Shown here: one piece after another, positions 15,799-24,843 of the stretch | Layout: every line of letters starts with the position of its first letter | Numbering within the stretch: position 1 is the first letter of the stretch | Assembly: GCF_000973105.1 (NCBI RefSeq) | Contig: NC_015844.1 | Span: 372,001 to 436,000 of the forward strand | Length of the DNA stretch: 64,000 bases | Direction of reading: 5' to 3' | From: Zobellia galactanivorans | Lineage (GTDB): Bacteria > Bacteroidota > Bacteroidia > Flavobacteriales > Flavobacteriaceae | Notes under the pieces: model-generated | Database searches by the model: none | What the model saw: the letters and a program-made list of their open reading frames with translations, nothing else | What the model was told of the DNA's origin: nothing | Position numbers and translations under genes: made by a program

Positions 15799-16713
15799 TT
15801 AATTAAGGTCTGCGGTTTCTCCCCAGTGCTTTTTTTCACTCTCGGTCCACAATAGCGGGAAAAACTTGCGTTGTTGGTATTTGGGGTGCAGGTATTTTTT
15901 CCATTCCGACCCCCCTGTAGCGGCCTTGTTCTCCCCTTTGCTGTTCAGATAGTGTTCCGCCGTCCTTAAATGTACCAGGGGCCATTCTATATTGTATAGC
16001 CGGTCGAAATCCCTAAGCTTTTCGGTGAGCGCTACGGACGGATTTTGCACCTCCAACACCCTATCTTCAACCGTACGGCCCTGCACTTTTTTGGCCCAGG
16101 CCATCAGGCTTTCCAGGTATTTTTCCTCAAACTGCTCCATCATCAGGGTCTTTTTGCCCGTTTTTCGGTTCAACCCGGCATCCTTCCAATAGATCTGTTC
16201 AAAGTAATCTTCGACCGAGGCTTCGGCAGGCAACCTTTTCTTTCCTTCGTCATTGACCAGGTTACCAAGGCTTGTACATAGAATTTCGATATAACGGAAC
16301 TGGGCACTCTGAAAGCCGCTGGCCGGTGTCAATGCCTTTCTGAATTGGTTGAAATCGTCATAATCCATACCGTCTTTCATGATATCGAAAGAAGTGATCA
16401 GCATGGTGGTATAGCGGTTGACCCTTCCCAATTTGGTCAATAAAAAAGCTTCGGTAATCTTCTCCTCATCAACGATCTGTTCCAATTCGTGGCGCATCAT
16501 CTTTAGCAAAAGCTCCGTCACCTGATGGTACATGATAAAGATCGTTTCGTCCTTAAAATCCGTACGGGGCTTTTGAAGCGAAAGCAAGGTATCAACCTCT
16601 ACATAATCCCAGTAATTAATAGGTTTGGCATGTAGAAGTCCCTCAAGATAGGTTTCGGGGTTCTCTCCCAAATGTTCGTACTTTTCCTTGATTTTATTTC
16701 CTGTATCGGACAT
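15799..16713 (-). CDS. Tryptophan 2,3-dioxygenase family protein
   Basis: A 304-residue protein with TDO family features: YWDYVEVDTLLSLQ near the N-terminus, FIMYHQVTELLLKMMRHEL (substrate and haem pocket region with His), and LVHLRTAEHYL with the proximal-type His near residue 255. TDO uses haem and O2 to open the indole ring of tryptophan. No other kynurenine-pathway gene is in the window. The start lies 3 bp downstream of the membrane-protein gene stop, forming an operon with that gene and a truncated haemoglobin, so a different haem/O2-linked role is possible. Confidence 0.85.
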   Translation of the reverse strand: MSDTGNKIKEKYEHLGENPETYLEGLLHAKPINYWDYVEVDTLLSLQKPRTDFKDETIFIMYHQVTELLLKMMRHELEQIVDEEKITEAFLLTKLGRVNRYTTMLITSFDIMKDGMDYDDFNQFRKALTPASGFQSAQFRYIEILCTSLGNLVNDEGKKRLPAEASVEDYFEQIYWKDAGLNRKTGKKTLMMEQFEEKYLESLMAWAKKVQGRTVEDRVLEVQNPSVALTEKLRDFDRLYNIEWPLVHLRTAEHYLNSKGENKAATGGSEWKKYLHPKYQQRKFFPLLWTESEKKHWGETADLN

Positions 16714-16716
16714 TTC

Positions 16717-17154
16717 TTAGGTTTTAAAAAGTTTGATGCCAAAGATAAAGAGGCAAAGTATTTTGACCATCTCAATCCCGACATAATAAAAATGAAGATA
16801 TGAAGCTCCCGGCTCTAAGTTTTGAATAAGCAGTTCGGCCCGAAGGTCCAATGCCGGCAAAAGCCATCCTGTTTGAATCGCCAAGCCCAAGAGCGCAATA
16901 AAATAAGTGATGGTCCTTTTGGAAAAAACACCGTCATTTACGATTAGTAGGTTGATTAAAACCACGAGGGCCAGAACCCATTCGACCTTGTTGAGGGCAT
17001 TGAAAACCAAGCGCCCTATACCGAGCCCCAAGGGAATGGTAATCCCCGGTGCCCTGAATTTCAGCCAGGCCTCCATAAAACTAATGGCCCCAACGAAGCC
17101 GATCCACAGAAACACGGACGCCAATGCCAGGGGATACTTGACTTTTATGGTCAT
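16717..17154 (-). CDS. Four-helix integral membrane protein, unknown
   Basis: A 145-residue membrane protein with about four hydrophobic helices (LALASVFLWIGFVGAISFM, VLALVVLINLLIV, TYFIALLGLAIQTGWLLPAL, YVGIEMVKILCLFIFGI). I placed the start at 17154 (MTIKVKYPLA); this overlaps the stop of the haemoglobin gene by 4 bp (ATGA). A longer frame to 17232 only reads through that gene. Family not recognised. Tight coupling to trHb and TDO-like genes suggests a shared haem- or oxygen-related function. Confidence 0.65.
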   Translation of the reverse strand: MTIKVKYPLALASVFLWIGFVGAISFMEAWLKFRAPGITIPLGLGIGRLVFNALNKVEWVLALVVLINLLIVNDGVFSKRTITYFIALLGLAIQTGWLLPALDLRAELLIQNLEPGASYLHFYYVGIEMVKILCLFIFGIKLFKT

Positions 17155-17543
17155 ATGAGATGGGTTGAACCTGAATTTCTGAAATAGGTAAGTTTGTATA
17201 GGAACATTTCGGCCATCTTCGACGCCCTCCATTTGGCCTCATCCGCCTTTTCCCCTTCAAAATTTTCGTCCAAAGTTTGGTAGAAAAGTTCAAGCCAGCG
17301 CTCGAAATGCCGCTTTTCAATCGGAAGATCGATATGGGGCATAAACGGATGTCCCGAATACGTATGTTCGCCCAAGAGCACGGTTTGCCAAAAAGTGTAC
17401 ATTTTATTCAGGTGCTTCGACCATTGGTCTTGGATCACATTTTCAAAAATGGGGCCCAATAGCCCATCTTGCCTTACCTTGGTATAAAAGGTATCTACCA
17501 AAAGTTGTACATCTTCCAAATGCAGTATCTCTCGTTTCATCAA
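17151..17543 (-). CDS. Truncated haemoglobin, group III-like
   Basis: A 130-residue globin. LVDTFYTKVRQDGLLGPIFENVI, WSKHLNKMYTFWQTVLLGE and YSGHPFMPHIDLPI with a downstream FERWLELFYQTL follow the group III truncated haemoglobin pattern; His in the GHPFMPH segment region and the later helix supply the haem pocket. Such proteins bind O2 and NO. It overlaps the membrane-protein gene by 4 bp and lies just downstream of an NsrR-like regulator, fitting NO detoxification. Confidence 0.85.
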   Translation of the reverse strand: MMKREILHLEDVQLLVDTFYTKVRQDGLLGPIFENVIQDQWSKHLNKMYTFWQTVLLGEHTYSGHPFMPHIDLPIEKRHFERWLELFYQTLDENFEGEKADEAKWRASKMAEMFLYKLTYFRNSGSTHLI

Positions 17544-17627
17544 AAAAGGGCTTTTAGGGGTTTGGGCTTCCGCCAGCTTACAGATTTAGATATTTTGACC
17601 ATTATATCATCATTAATGGGAAGGTTT

Positions 17628-18062
17628 TTACCTTTTTAAATAGGTTTCCCCGGTTTCCAAACCTGTTGCCAATTCAAGGAGGCTGGTATGCTCCAACATA
17701 TGTTTTAGTTCATCGCGAACCACGGCAAACTTATCGTGTACGGGGCAAGGCCTATCATTACTACATTTATCCAGGCCTAGACCGCAACCTTCATAGATAG
17801 AATCACCATCGATAGCGAAGACGACATCGCCCAGTTTTATACCGTCGATTCGTTCCTTTGCAATCTGAAACCCGCCCGAAGGCCCCTTAGTTGAGTCCAA
17901 GATGTTGTTTTTGGCCAATTGATGCAGCACCTTGGCCGTAAATGCCGTAGGAGATCCGATTTCTTCAGAGATCTCCTTTAGGCTTACCCTTCTGTTTTGC
18001 ATGGACTGTAGGGCGATATAGGTCGTTGCCCTGATGCCGTATTCACAAGCTTTTGAAAACAT
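17628..18062 (-). CDS. Rrf2-family regulator, NsrR-like
   Basis: A 144-residue Rrf2 protein: N-terminal winged helix (MFSKACEYGIRATTYIALQS, then SLKEISEEIGSPTAFTAKVLHQL) and a Cys-rich loop C-x6-C-x5-C in CGLGLDKCSNDRPCPVH, as used for an iron-sulfur cluster in NsrR/IscR-type sensors. I chose ATG 18062 over an in-frame ATG at 18170: the family begins there, and a perfect flavobacterial promoter lies at 18083-18112, inside the would-be extension. Neighbouring trHb and the RIC gene at 24109 suggest NO sensing, although Fe-S supply or cysteine sensing remains possible. Confidence 0.85.
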   Translation of the reverse strand: MFSKACEYGIRATTYIALQSMQNRRVSLKEISEEIGSPTAFTAKVLHQLAKNNILDSTKGPSGGFQIAKERIDGIKLGDVVFAIDGDSIYEGCGLGLDKCSNDRPCPVHDKFAVVRDELKHMLEHTSLLELATGLETGETYLKR

Positions 18063-18082
18063 TTTTTGTCTATTGGATACGG

Positions 18083-18112
18083 CAAAGATAATGGCTTTTT
18101 TATTTCGGACAA
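18083..18112 (-). promoter_or_regulatory. Flavobacterial promoter TTG-N19-TANNTTTG
   Basis: On the minus strand TTG (18112-18110) is followed after exactly 19 bases by TATCTTTG (18090-18083). This matches the flavobacterial housekeeping consensus TTG-N19-TANNTTTG. The Rrf2 start codon is 21 bp further downstream, giving a short leader. A second TAATTTTG element overlaps at 18117-18110. Confidence 0.75.
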
Positions 18113-18181
18113 AATTATCAGAATAAAGAATTGCCCGTGTTGAAATCCTAGCATACCCTATTGTCGACATAGGTTCCCTCC

Positions 18182-19882
18182 CTATTGAAGCAATTGTAAC
18201 GGGCGATGGCTGGTTTCCACGATTTCCTTTCGGATCACAAAATCGCCAAAAGTTTCCTTGGCTTCCCGTTCCTGCGCATAGGCCGCTATAATGGGTTCCA
18301 ATTCCGCAAGGATATCTTCCTCAGACAACATTTCCTTGTAGAGCGAATTTAACCTATCGCCATTGTGGCTCGCTCCCAAGTACAGGTTATAGCGCCCAAT
18401 GGCACGGCCAACGAAACCGATTTCCCCGAGGGAAGAACGGGCACAGTTATTGGGGCAGCCGGTCATTCGAATATTGATCTCGTCTTCCTCAAGTCCATGT
18501 TTTCGCATGATTACATCGAGCTTGTCGATCAAGGAAGGAAGGTAACGTTCCGATTCGGCAAAGGCGAGTCCGCAAGTACCCAAAGCCACACAGGCCATGG
18601 AGTTTTTTCGGAGGCCGGTAAGCTTTCTGTGGTCTTTGATCCCGTGATTCCTTAAGATAGCTTCAATCCCTTCCTTATCTTTTTCTTCGACGTTTCCAAT
18701 AATCAGGTTCTGGTTTCCCGTCAACCTGAAGTCCCCCTTATGGATGTGGGCGATTTCCCTTAGCGCCTCCTTTAAGGTATAACCTTCTTCGTTCTTGACC
18801 CTTCCGTGTTCTACGAACAAGGTATAGAACCATTTTTGGTTTACCCCTTTGAGCCAGCCATAGGTATCGCCATTCGACACAAACCGATAGGGTTTCGGAC
18901 TCTGGAGCTTCCATCCCAATCGGGTGTTCAGTTCGCTTACAAACCACTCGAGCCCCCTATCGTCTATGGTATGCTTCAACCTAGACAACTTGCGGTCGGA
19001 TCGGTTCCCGTAATCCCTCTGGATACCGATTATGGTTTCGGCCACCTCTATGACTTTGTTCTTAGGTGCAAAACCTATGACATCGGCCAGCCGTGGGTAA
19101 GTGGCCTTGTTCCCTAGCGTACTTCCGAGTCCGCCTCCGACACAAATATTGAAACCTTTAAGCTTATTGTTTTCCTCAATGGCAATCAGCCCGAGGTCAT
19201 TGGCAAAAACGTCGATATCGTTATGGGGCGGAATGGCCAGTGCGATCTTAAATTTGCGAGGCAAATAGGTGTGGTGGTAAAGGGGTTCAAAATCGGGTGT
19301 CCCCGCCACTTTTTCCTTGTCGAGCCAGATCTCGTGATAGGCCGTGGTCTTCGGAAGGAAATAATTACTTATCTCACCGGCGAGGGCATAGACCTCCTGG
19401 TGTATGGCCGATTGGTAGGGGTTGGGGTTGCACATTACATTTCGGTTCACGTCGCCACAGGTGGCAAGGGTACTCAACAAGACCTCGTTCACGGCCTGGA
19501 TCGTTGGTTTTAACCCTCGCTTTAATATCCCGTGAAACTGGAAGGATTGCCTCGTGGTCAGTTTCAGTGTACCGTTGCCGTGTTCGTCGGAGAGTCCGTC
19601 GAGGGCCAACCATTGTTCAGGGGTGGTAATGCCACCAGCGGCCCTTACCCTGACCATGAACTGGTATAGGGGCTCCAATTTTTGTTGCTTACGCTCGCTC
19701 TCGAGGTCCCTGTCGTATTGTTGGTACGACCCGTGATATTTGATAAGCTTGACATCGTCGGGGTCTAAGGCCCCGGTCAAACGATCCTTTAGGCTTTCCT
19801 TTATGCTTCCCCTAAGAAAGTCACTTTTATCTTTGATATGTTCGTCTTCCGACAGATTATCTTGTGCAAATTGTTTGTCCAT
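18182..19882 (-). CDS. cysI: Sulfite reductase haemoprotein subunit
   Basis: A 566-residue sulfite reductase beta subunit. Two duplicated ferredoxin-like/siroheme modules are present, with the siroheme-[4Fe-4S] ligands CVALGTC (C-x5-C) and [10 protein letters not shown] (C-x3-C) near residues 430-485. The length matches bacterial CysI. It reduces sulfite to sulfide with electrons from the flavoprotein encoded 41 bp upstream. The pair probably forms an operon. Placement beside the CstB-like gene suggests that sulfite released from persulfide oxidation can be recycled to sulfide. Confidence 0.95.
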   Translation of the reverse strand: MDKQFAQDNLSEDEHIKDKSDFLRGSIKESLKDRLTGALDPDDVKLIKYHGSYQQYDRDLESERKQQKLEPLYQFMVRVRAAGGITTPEQWLALDGLSDEHGNGTLKLTTRQSFQFHGILKRGLKPTIQAVNEVLLSTLATCGDVNRNVMCNPNPYQSAIHQEVYALAGEISNYFLPKTTAYHEIWLDKEKVAGTPDFEPLYHHTYLPRKFKIALAIPPHNDIDVFANDLGLIAIEENNKLKGFNICVGGGLGSTLGNKATYPRLADVIGFAPKNKVIEVAETIIGIQRDYGNRSDRKLSRLKHTIDDRGLEWFVSELNTRLGWKLQSPKPYRFVSNGDTYGWLKGVNQKWFYTLFVEHGRVKNEEGYTLKEALREIAHIHKGDFRLTGNQNLIIGNVEEKDKEGIEAILRNHGIKDHRKLTGLRKNSMACVALGTCGLAFAESERYLPSLIDKLDVIMRKHGLEEDEINIRMTGCPNNCARSSLGEIGFVGRAIGRYNLYLGASHNGDRLNSLYKEMLSEEDILAELEPIIAAYAQEREAKETFGDFVIRKEIVETSHRPLQLLQ

Positions 19883-19923
19883 ACTTGTATTTTACGGGCT
19901 GTTGCTACCAATACCCGACCGAG

Positions 19924-21744
19924 TTAATAAATATCCGCTTGATACCGGTTTGCCAATTGAAGGTTTTTTACATACTCTTCCGCTTTTTCAAGCGTTACGC
20001 CTCCCTGCTGCCGAATGATCTCTTTTAGGGCGAGGTCTACGTCCTTGGCCATTTTTTGGGCATCGCCACAAACATAAAAATGGGCGCCGTTTTCCAGCCA
20101 ATCGAACAATTCCTTGCCATTTTCCAACATCCTGTGTTGCACGTACTGTTTTTGTTCCTGATCTCGGGAAAAGGCCACATCGGCCTTGGTCAGCACCCCT
20201 TCTTTCAGGTATTGTTGCCATTCGGTTTGGTATAGGAAGTCGGTGGTAAAATTCCGATCTCCGAAGAAAAGCCACGAAGGCCTTCTATTTTCGGATACCT
20301 CAAGATGCTGCATAAAGGCCCTAAAAGGGGCAACCCCCGTACCAGGACCTACCATTATGACAGGGGCATCAGGATTTTCCGGAAGCTTAAAACGGGTGTT
20401 CCTGTCCACAAATACCTCCACCTTGTCGCCCACTTCCAAGCGGTCGGCAATGGTAGTTGAACAGAGCCCTTCCTTATCCCTTCCATAAGCTTGATAGCGC
20501 ACTACCGACACCAATAGGTGCACTTCGTCTTCTACCGCCTCTTGCGAAGAAGCGATCGAATACATACGCGGGGTATTTTTCCGTAAGACCGAAATCAGTT
20601 CCTTGGCCGAAAAACCGTGGGCTTCCTCTTTTATCAAATCCAAGATATCGCGTCCCTGGAGGTATTCAGGAACCAAGCTAGGGTCCGCCAAGATGTTCTT
20701 TAATCGTGCACTGTCAGTCAACTCGGCATATTTCGATAGGGTGGTTTTGGTCAACGGGGTGAGTTCATAATCATAGGTAAGGGCATCGCGCAAGGTTTTT
20801 TCCCCTGCATGGCTTTCCACCAATTCTTCGCCCGAAAGGTTTGTTGCCTCTAAAACGGACTGGACAAATTTGGGGGAATTGCTGCCGTATACGCCCAAAG
20901 CATCCCCAGGCTCATACTTTAGGCCCGAACCTTCCAGGTCCAATTCAATATGTACCGTCTCTTTTGAGGAGCCTTTTCCGTTAAGGTTTATCTTTTCCAA
21001 AACCGTCGCCTCAAAGCGGTTTTTCCGGGAGTACTTCACCTCCCCGACCGTTGCGGTTTCATTGCTCGGCTCAGTTGGGGTGCCCGTTTCGGGAGTTAAC
21101 TTTACAAGGCTGTCCAAAAGTGTTTTTTGCCAGGCCTCCGCCGTTTCCCCATAATCTACATCGCAATCTTGACGGGGTGCGAGTCGCTTTGCCCCCAACT
21201 TTTCCAGAACGGCGTCAAAATCCTTACCGGTCTGGCAGAAATCGACATAACTGCTATCACCAAGCGCTAGAACCGAAAAATTGAGATGGGAAAGATCGGG
21301 CGCCTTTTTACCGTGAAGGTATTTATGAAGGTCTTCGGCCTGTACAGGGGGTTCGCCCAATCCGTGGGTACTCACGATCACTGCCAGGTTTTTGATTTTC
21401 TTCAGGTCACGGGTCTTAAAGGAAGCCATATCGGAAACCTCGACTTCCACCCCTCTTTCCTTGGCCTCTAGGGCAAGGTTTTGGGCCAGGGCCTCACTGT
21501 TTCCCGTATGGGTGCCGAACAAAATATTCAGTTTTTCCGGCTTTGCTTCGGCAAGGGCCTGGGCTGGAATGCCTACATTCGTATCGGTTACAGCAACAGT
21601 TGTGGCCGATGTTTGGCCGAGGCCCGAAAAATATCCGCTAAGCCAAGAAAGCTGTTCCGTATCGAGTCCCGACAGTGCCTCACTGAGTTTTTCCGCCTGC
21701 CTATCGTTGAACGGACCTCTTTCCAATCCCTTTTTCAGTTCCAT
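19924..21744 (-). CDS. cysJ: Sulfite reductase flavoprotein subunit
   Basis: A 606-residue diflavin reductase. In order: an N-terminal extension, a flavodoxin/FMN domain (about 72-210, FGTHTGNSEALAQNLALEA and STHGLGEPP), a connecting/FAD domain (RMYSIASS near 395) and an NADPH domain (MVGPGTGVAPFRAFMQHL, then CGDAQKMAKDV). Electrons pass from NADPH through FAD and FMN to CysI. The C-terminus ...YQADIY matches the usual aromatic end. It lies upstream of cysI and downstream of a peroxiredoxin gene, all on one strand. Confidence 0.95.
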   Translation of the reverse strand: MELKKGLERGPFNDRQAEKLSEALSGLDTEQLSWLSGYFSGLGQTSATTVAVTDTNVGIPAQALAEAKPEKLNILFGTHTGNSEALAQNLALEAKERGVEVEVSDMASFKTRDLKKIKNLAVIVSTHGLGEPPVQAEDLHKYLHGKKAPDLSHLNFSVLALGDSSYVDFCQTGKDFDAVLEKLGAKRLAPRQDCDVDYGETAEAWQKTLLDSLVKLTPETGTPTEPSNETATVGEVKYSRKNRFEATVLEKINLNGKGSSKETVHIELDLEGSGLKYEPGDALGVYGSNSPKFVQSVLEATNLSGEELVESHAGEKTLRDALTYDYELTPLTKTTLSKYAELTDSARLKNILADPSLVPEYLQGRDILDLIKEEAHGFSAKELISVLRKNTPRMYSIASSQEAVEDEVHLLVSVVRYQAYGRDKEGLCSTTIADRLEVGDKVEVFVDRNTRFKLPENPDAPVIMVGPGTGVAPFRAFMQHLEVSENRRPSWLFFGDRNFTTDFLYQTEWQQYLKEGVLTKADVAFSRDQEQKQYVQHRMLENGKELFDWLENGAHFYVCGDAQKMAKDVDLALKEIIRQQGGVTLEKAEEYVKNLQLANRYQADIY

Positions 21745-21763
21745 GCTTTATAATAATTTCAGG

Positions 21764-22399
21764 TTATTTGTTAGGCTGTGGCGTATACCTCAAATAAGGC
21801 TTTATAACGCGATGCCCTTTTGGGAATTTAGCCTCGACATCTTCCTGCTTTACCGAAGGGGAAATAATAACATCTTGCCCTGGCTCCCAATCTACAGGTG
21901 TAGCCACACTGTGTGCGGCCGTAAGCTGTAAGCTATCGAGTACGCGTAAAATTTCGGCAAAGTTCCTTCCGGTAGAGGCCGGATAGGTAATGATGGCCTG
22001 TATCTTTTTGTCGGGGTCTATAAAATACACCGAACGTACGGTTGCCGTGGTAGAAAAATTAGGATGGATCATGTTATAGAGCGTAGCTACCTTTTTATCG
22101 GCATCGGCAATTATAGGGAACTCAACCTGAGTGTTTTGGGTTTCGTTGATATCATCAATCCACCCAATATGGGAATCTAAATCGTCTGTACTTATCGCGG
22201 CCACCTTGGTGCCCCTTTTTTCAAATTCGTCCTTTAGCTGTGCGGTACGGCCAAGCTCGGTAGTACAAACAGGGGTAAAGTCGGCGGGGTGGGAATAAAT
22301 GATTCCCCAGCTATCTCCCAACCATTGGTGAAAATCAATTTCACCCAACGTGGTCTGGGCTGAAAAATTAGGTGCGTAGTCTCCAATTCTTAAACTCAT
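21764..22399 (-). CDS. 1-Cys peroxiredoxin (Prx6-type)
   Basis: A 211-residue peroxiredoxin. The peroxidatic site is HPADFTPVCTTELG (Cys about residue 46), and the C-terminal Prx6 extension (VDWEPGQDVIISPSVKQEDV, RYTPQP) is present. I chose ATG 22399 (MSLRIGDYAPNF), the usual family start; the in-frame ATG at 22498 adds 33 residues of basic, non-homologous sequence. It reduces peroxides in the cytoplasm. Its stop is 19 bp before cysJ, so co-expression with the sulfite reductase genes is likely. Confidence 0.92.
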   Translation of the reverse strand: MSLRIGDYAPNFSAQTTLGEIDFHQWLGDSWGIIYSHPADFTPVCTTELGRTAQLKDEFEKRGTKVAAISTDDLDSHIGWIDDINETQNTQVEFPIIADADKKVATLYNMIHPNFSTTATVRSVYFIDPDKKIQAIITYPASTGRNFAEILRVLDSLQLTAAHSVATPVDWEPGQDVIISPSVKQEDVEAKFPKGHRVIKPYLRYTPQPNK

Positions 22400-22631
22400 T
22401 GTTTTACTTTTTATTTGGTTATGTATTAAAGCATCGTACCTGTCGGTTCTAGCTTTCCGTGAAGACAAAGGTAACCGCCAGCCCGATGAATCGCTCATAG
22501 CAAATTTTGATTTATAATAACCTGAAGTTATACTAATGCGAGATTTTCAATAAAATAGTTATGATAAAATGTAAGAAAGAAGCCCTTGAACGCGACAAGC
22601 GTTTGCTTAGACCTTGTGCAACAATGAGGTT

Positions 22632-23531
22632 TTACAATTTGTGATTTCGGATCAAGAACTGGATCAACAAGGCCGGTAAGCCGCCTTCGGGACCCTGTGG
22701 CGTAATAAAGTAAAAATGTCTGGGAATGGGCATTTTTTTGATTTCTATTATTTTCAGTTCATTATTCTCAAGCTCTTTAAGAACGGCATGCAAAGACAAG
22801 AAAGCCATGCAATCGGAATGCTGTAGGTACGACTTGATCGCTTCCGTACTGCCCAATTGCATTTCAATTTTTAGGTCGGCCAAACGAATCCCTTTTTCCT
22901 TTAGGGCATTGGCGATCACTTCCAAGGTTCCCGAACCCGGTTCCCTAAGAAGCAAGGGGATGTTTTTCAGTTCCTCGGGACGGATTTCCTCTTTTTTGAT
23001 CAGATGGTTCTTGCTACTGCACACCAAAACGATCTCATCTTTCAAGAACGGGGTATAGTGGATCTCGCGCCTTTTGGATTTTCCCTCGACGACCCCGAGC
23101 TCAATACTTTTGTTCAAGAGGGCCTGTTCTATCTGTTCGGAATTACCGCTGAGCAACTCCACCTTTACGTCTTGATGAATGCTATGGAATCGGGCCAACA
23201 AGGGAGGGAGGATGTATTGGGTAATGGAGGTACTTGAACCGATGTGCAATACCCCTTTGAGGGTTTGGTTAAACTGGTTCAGGTCAAATTCGATTTGCCT
23301 GTAGATATCCATGATATCCTCGGTATGTTTCAACAATACCTCCCCTGCGGGAGAGAGCACGACCTTGTTGCCCTTTCGGTCAAAAAGTGCCAAGTTGAAA
23401 CCACTTTCCAATTCTTTGATATGCTTGGTTACCGCGGGTTGCGATATCAGCAGCTCCTCGGCCGCCTTGGTAAAGTTGAGCCTTCTTGCAACCGTATAAA
23501 AAACTTTTAAGCGAAAATCGAACATGTACAA
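22632..23531 (-). CDS. LysR-family regulator
   Basis: A 299-residue LysR protein: winged HTH (FDFRLKVFYTVARRLNFTKAAEELLISQPAVTKHIKELE) and a type 2 periplasmic-binding-like effector domain (about 90-295). The start may be residue 1 or Met3 (23525). It is encoded upstream of the peroxiredoxin-cysJ-cysI genes on the same strand with a 232-bp gap, so it may be the CysB/CysL-like activator of sulfite reduction. The specific target is inferred from location only. Confidence 0.88.
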   Translation of the reverse strand: MYMFDFRLKVFYTVARRLNFTKAAEELLISQPAVTKHIKELESGFNLALFDRKGNKVVLSPAGEVLLKHTEDIMDIYRQIEFDLNQFNQTLKGVLHIGSSTSITQYILPPLLARFHSIHQDVKVELLSGNSEQIEQALLNKSIELGVVEGKSKRREIHYTPFLKDEIVLVCSSKNHLIKKEEIRPEELKNIPLLLREPGSGTLEVIANALKEKGIRLADLKIEMQLGSTEAIKSYLQHSDCMAFLSLHAVLKELENNELKIIEIKKMPIPRHFYFITPQGPEGGLPALLIQFLIRNHKL

Positions 23532-24108
23532 TAATACGTATATTTCCTCAACGGAAAACTGAAACCCTACACTTTAAGCTCCGTCGTTCTCCCCTTTTAT
23601 CAGCAGCTTCCTTCAAGTAGCCCTGCCCTTCCGAATTGTTTTTTACCACTATAAATGAGCATCATAGAAAAGAATTTTCGAGCCTTATTCTTAAAGGAGC
23701 AAGATCTCCTCCTTAATTTTTATCGATGGAAAAAATCACAAATATGCGGAATAAAATATAAGTATCCGACAGCGAACACAGACCATCTCGACATAAAACC
23801 GAAGTATTAAATTAAATTAGGATGGGTCTACATAGCCCTCAAATACGATCAATTTATTATTTTTGTAGTTCAACCGATATCAATCTTTTGTCAACCCTGA
23901 ATTTCCTGCAATAATAGAAGCTTTGACAAGCTTTGATACAAAAAATATTCTTTAAAAAACCTAGATTGTTTTTCACGGGCCTAGCCTTGTTCTAACAATC
24001 GTCATGAATAAACCCGAACACGTCTGCTACGTGGCAAGCAGCTATTTTGGGACAGCCTGCGACTAAAGTCCATGTCAACAAGCTGCCCCCTTACTTAACT
24101 TCAAATCA
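23532..24108. other. 577-bp divergent intergenic region
   Basis: Lies between the LysR gene and the plus-strand RIC gene; no ORF of note. A TATTTTTG element (23858-23865) fits the -7 consensus on the plus strand but has no TTG 19 bp upstream. The long leader may hold further regulation; no riboswitch was recognised. Confidence 0.35.
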
Positions 24109-24843
24109 ATGATGCATATTTTATCGAAAAAACCTATCGGACAAATCGTTGCCGAGGATTTTCGCACGGTCAAAATCTTCAAAAAGCACGGAATCAATTT
24201 TTATTTTTTAGGAAATAGAACGATTCCCCAAGTCGCCGAAGAACATCAACTGGATGCCCAACTCCTACTAGAGGAAGTAGAAGCCATTCAAAGTCTCGAA
24301 AGCGAGGAAAACATCGACTTTGTGTCTTGGCCTTTAGACCTGCTGGTCGATTATATTGAAAAAAAACATCACCGCTACATAAAGAAAAACGCACCGATCG
24401 TCAAGGCGCAGTTAGAAGAACTGGCCGAAACAAATGGCGAAAGACATCCTGAACTCATAGCCCTTTCCGAACAGTTCAATGATTCCGTTATGAAATTTAC
24501 GAGCCAAATGGAGAATGAAGAACTCTTTCTTTTTCCGTCTGTCCGTAAAATGGTAAAGGCCGAACACTCAAGGGTAAAATTGACCAAGAGTCAATTCGGG
24601 AGTCTGAAAAACCCTGTTTTAAAGATGAAGAACGCCCACAAGACCGAAAGCGAGCGTTTCAGTCATATTGTGGAGCTAACCAACAACTATGCCCTACCCG
24701 ATGATGGCCGCGATGCCTACCAAACCGCCTTTACGGCGCTTCAAGAATTCGTGAACGACCTGTTGGTACATATCCATTTAGAGAACAACATCCTTTTCCC
24801 CAAAATCAAGACCTTGGAAAAAGAACTGAAACATGAGCTATAA
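24109..24843 (+). CDS. RIC/YtfE/ScdA-type di-iron Fe-S repair protein
   Basis: A 244-residue protein. The N-terminal ScdA_N-like segment (IGQIVAEDFRTVKIFKKHGINFYF) is followed by a hemerythrin-like four-helix domain (about 80-240) with His/Glu ligands in YIEKKHHRYI, ENEELFLFPSV, AHKTESERFSHI and HIHLENNILFP. RIC proteins repair iron-sulfur clusters after NO or peroxide stress. The CxxC-like cysteines (CCGG) usual in the ScdA_N segment are missing here (FYFLGNR). It overlaps the next gene by 11 bp. Confidence 0.85.
   Translation: MMHILSKKPIGQIVAEDFRTVKIFKKHGINFYFLGNRTIPQVAEEHQLDAQLLLEEVEAIQSLESEENIDFVSWPLDLLVDYIEKKHHRYIKKNAPIVKAQLEELAETNGERHPELIALSEQFNDSVMKFTSQMENEELFLFPSVRKMVKAEHSRVKLTKSQFGSLKNPVLKMKNAHKTESERFSHIVELTNNYALPDDGRDAYQTAFTALQEFVNDLLVHIHLENNILFPKIKTLEKELKHEL

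Noticed and set aside
16717-17232. Longer membrane-protein start at 17232
   Set aside because: The extra residues read through the overlapping globin gene; ATGA overlap at 17151-17154 indicates the start at 17154.
17628-18170. Longer Rrf2 start at 18170
   Set aside because: The extension covers a perfect promoter (18083-18112) and does not resemble Rrf2 proteins; ATG 18062 was preferred.
21764-22498. Longer peroxiredoxin start at 22498
   Set aside because: The extra 33 residues are unlike family N-termini; MSLRIGDYAPNF at 22399 is typical.
23532-24108. Riboswitch in the LysR-RIC gap
   Set aside because: No conserved SAM, cobalamin or TPP core motif could be recognised.
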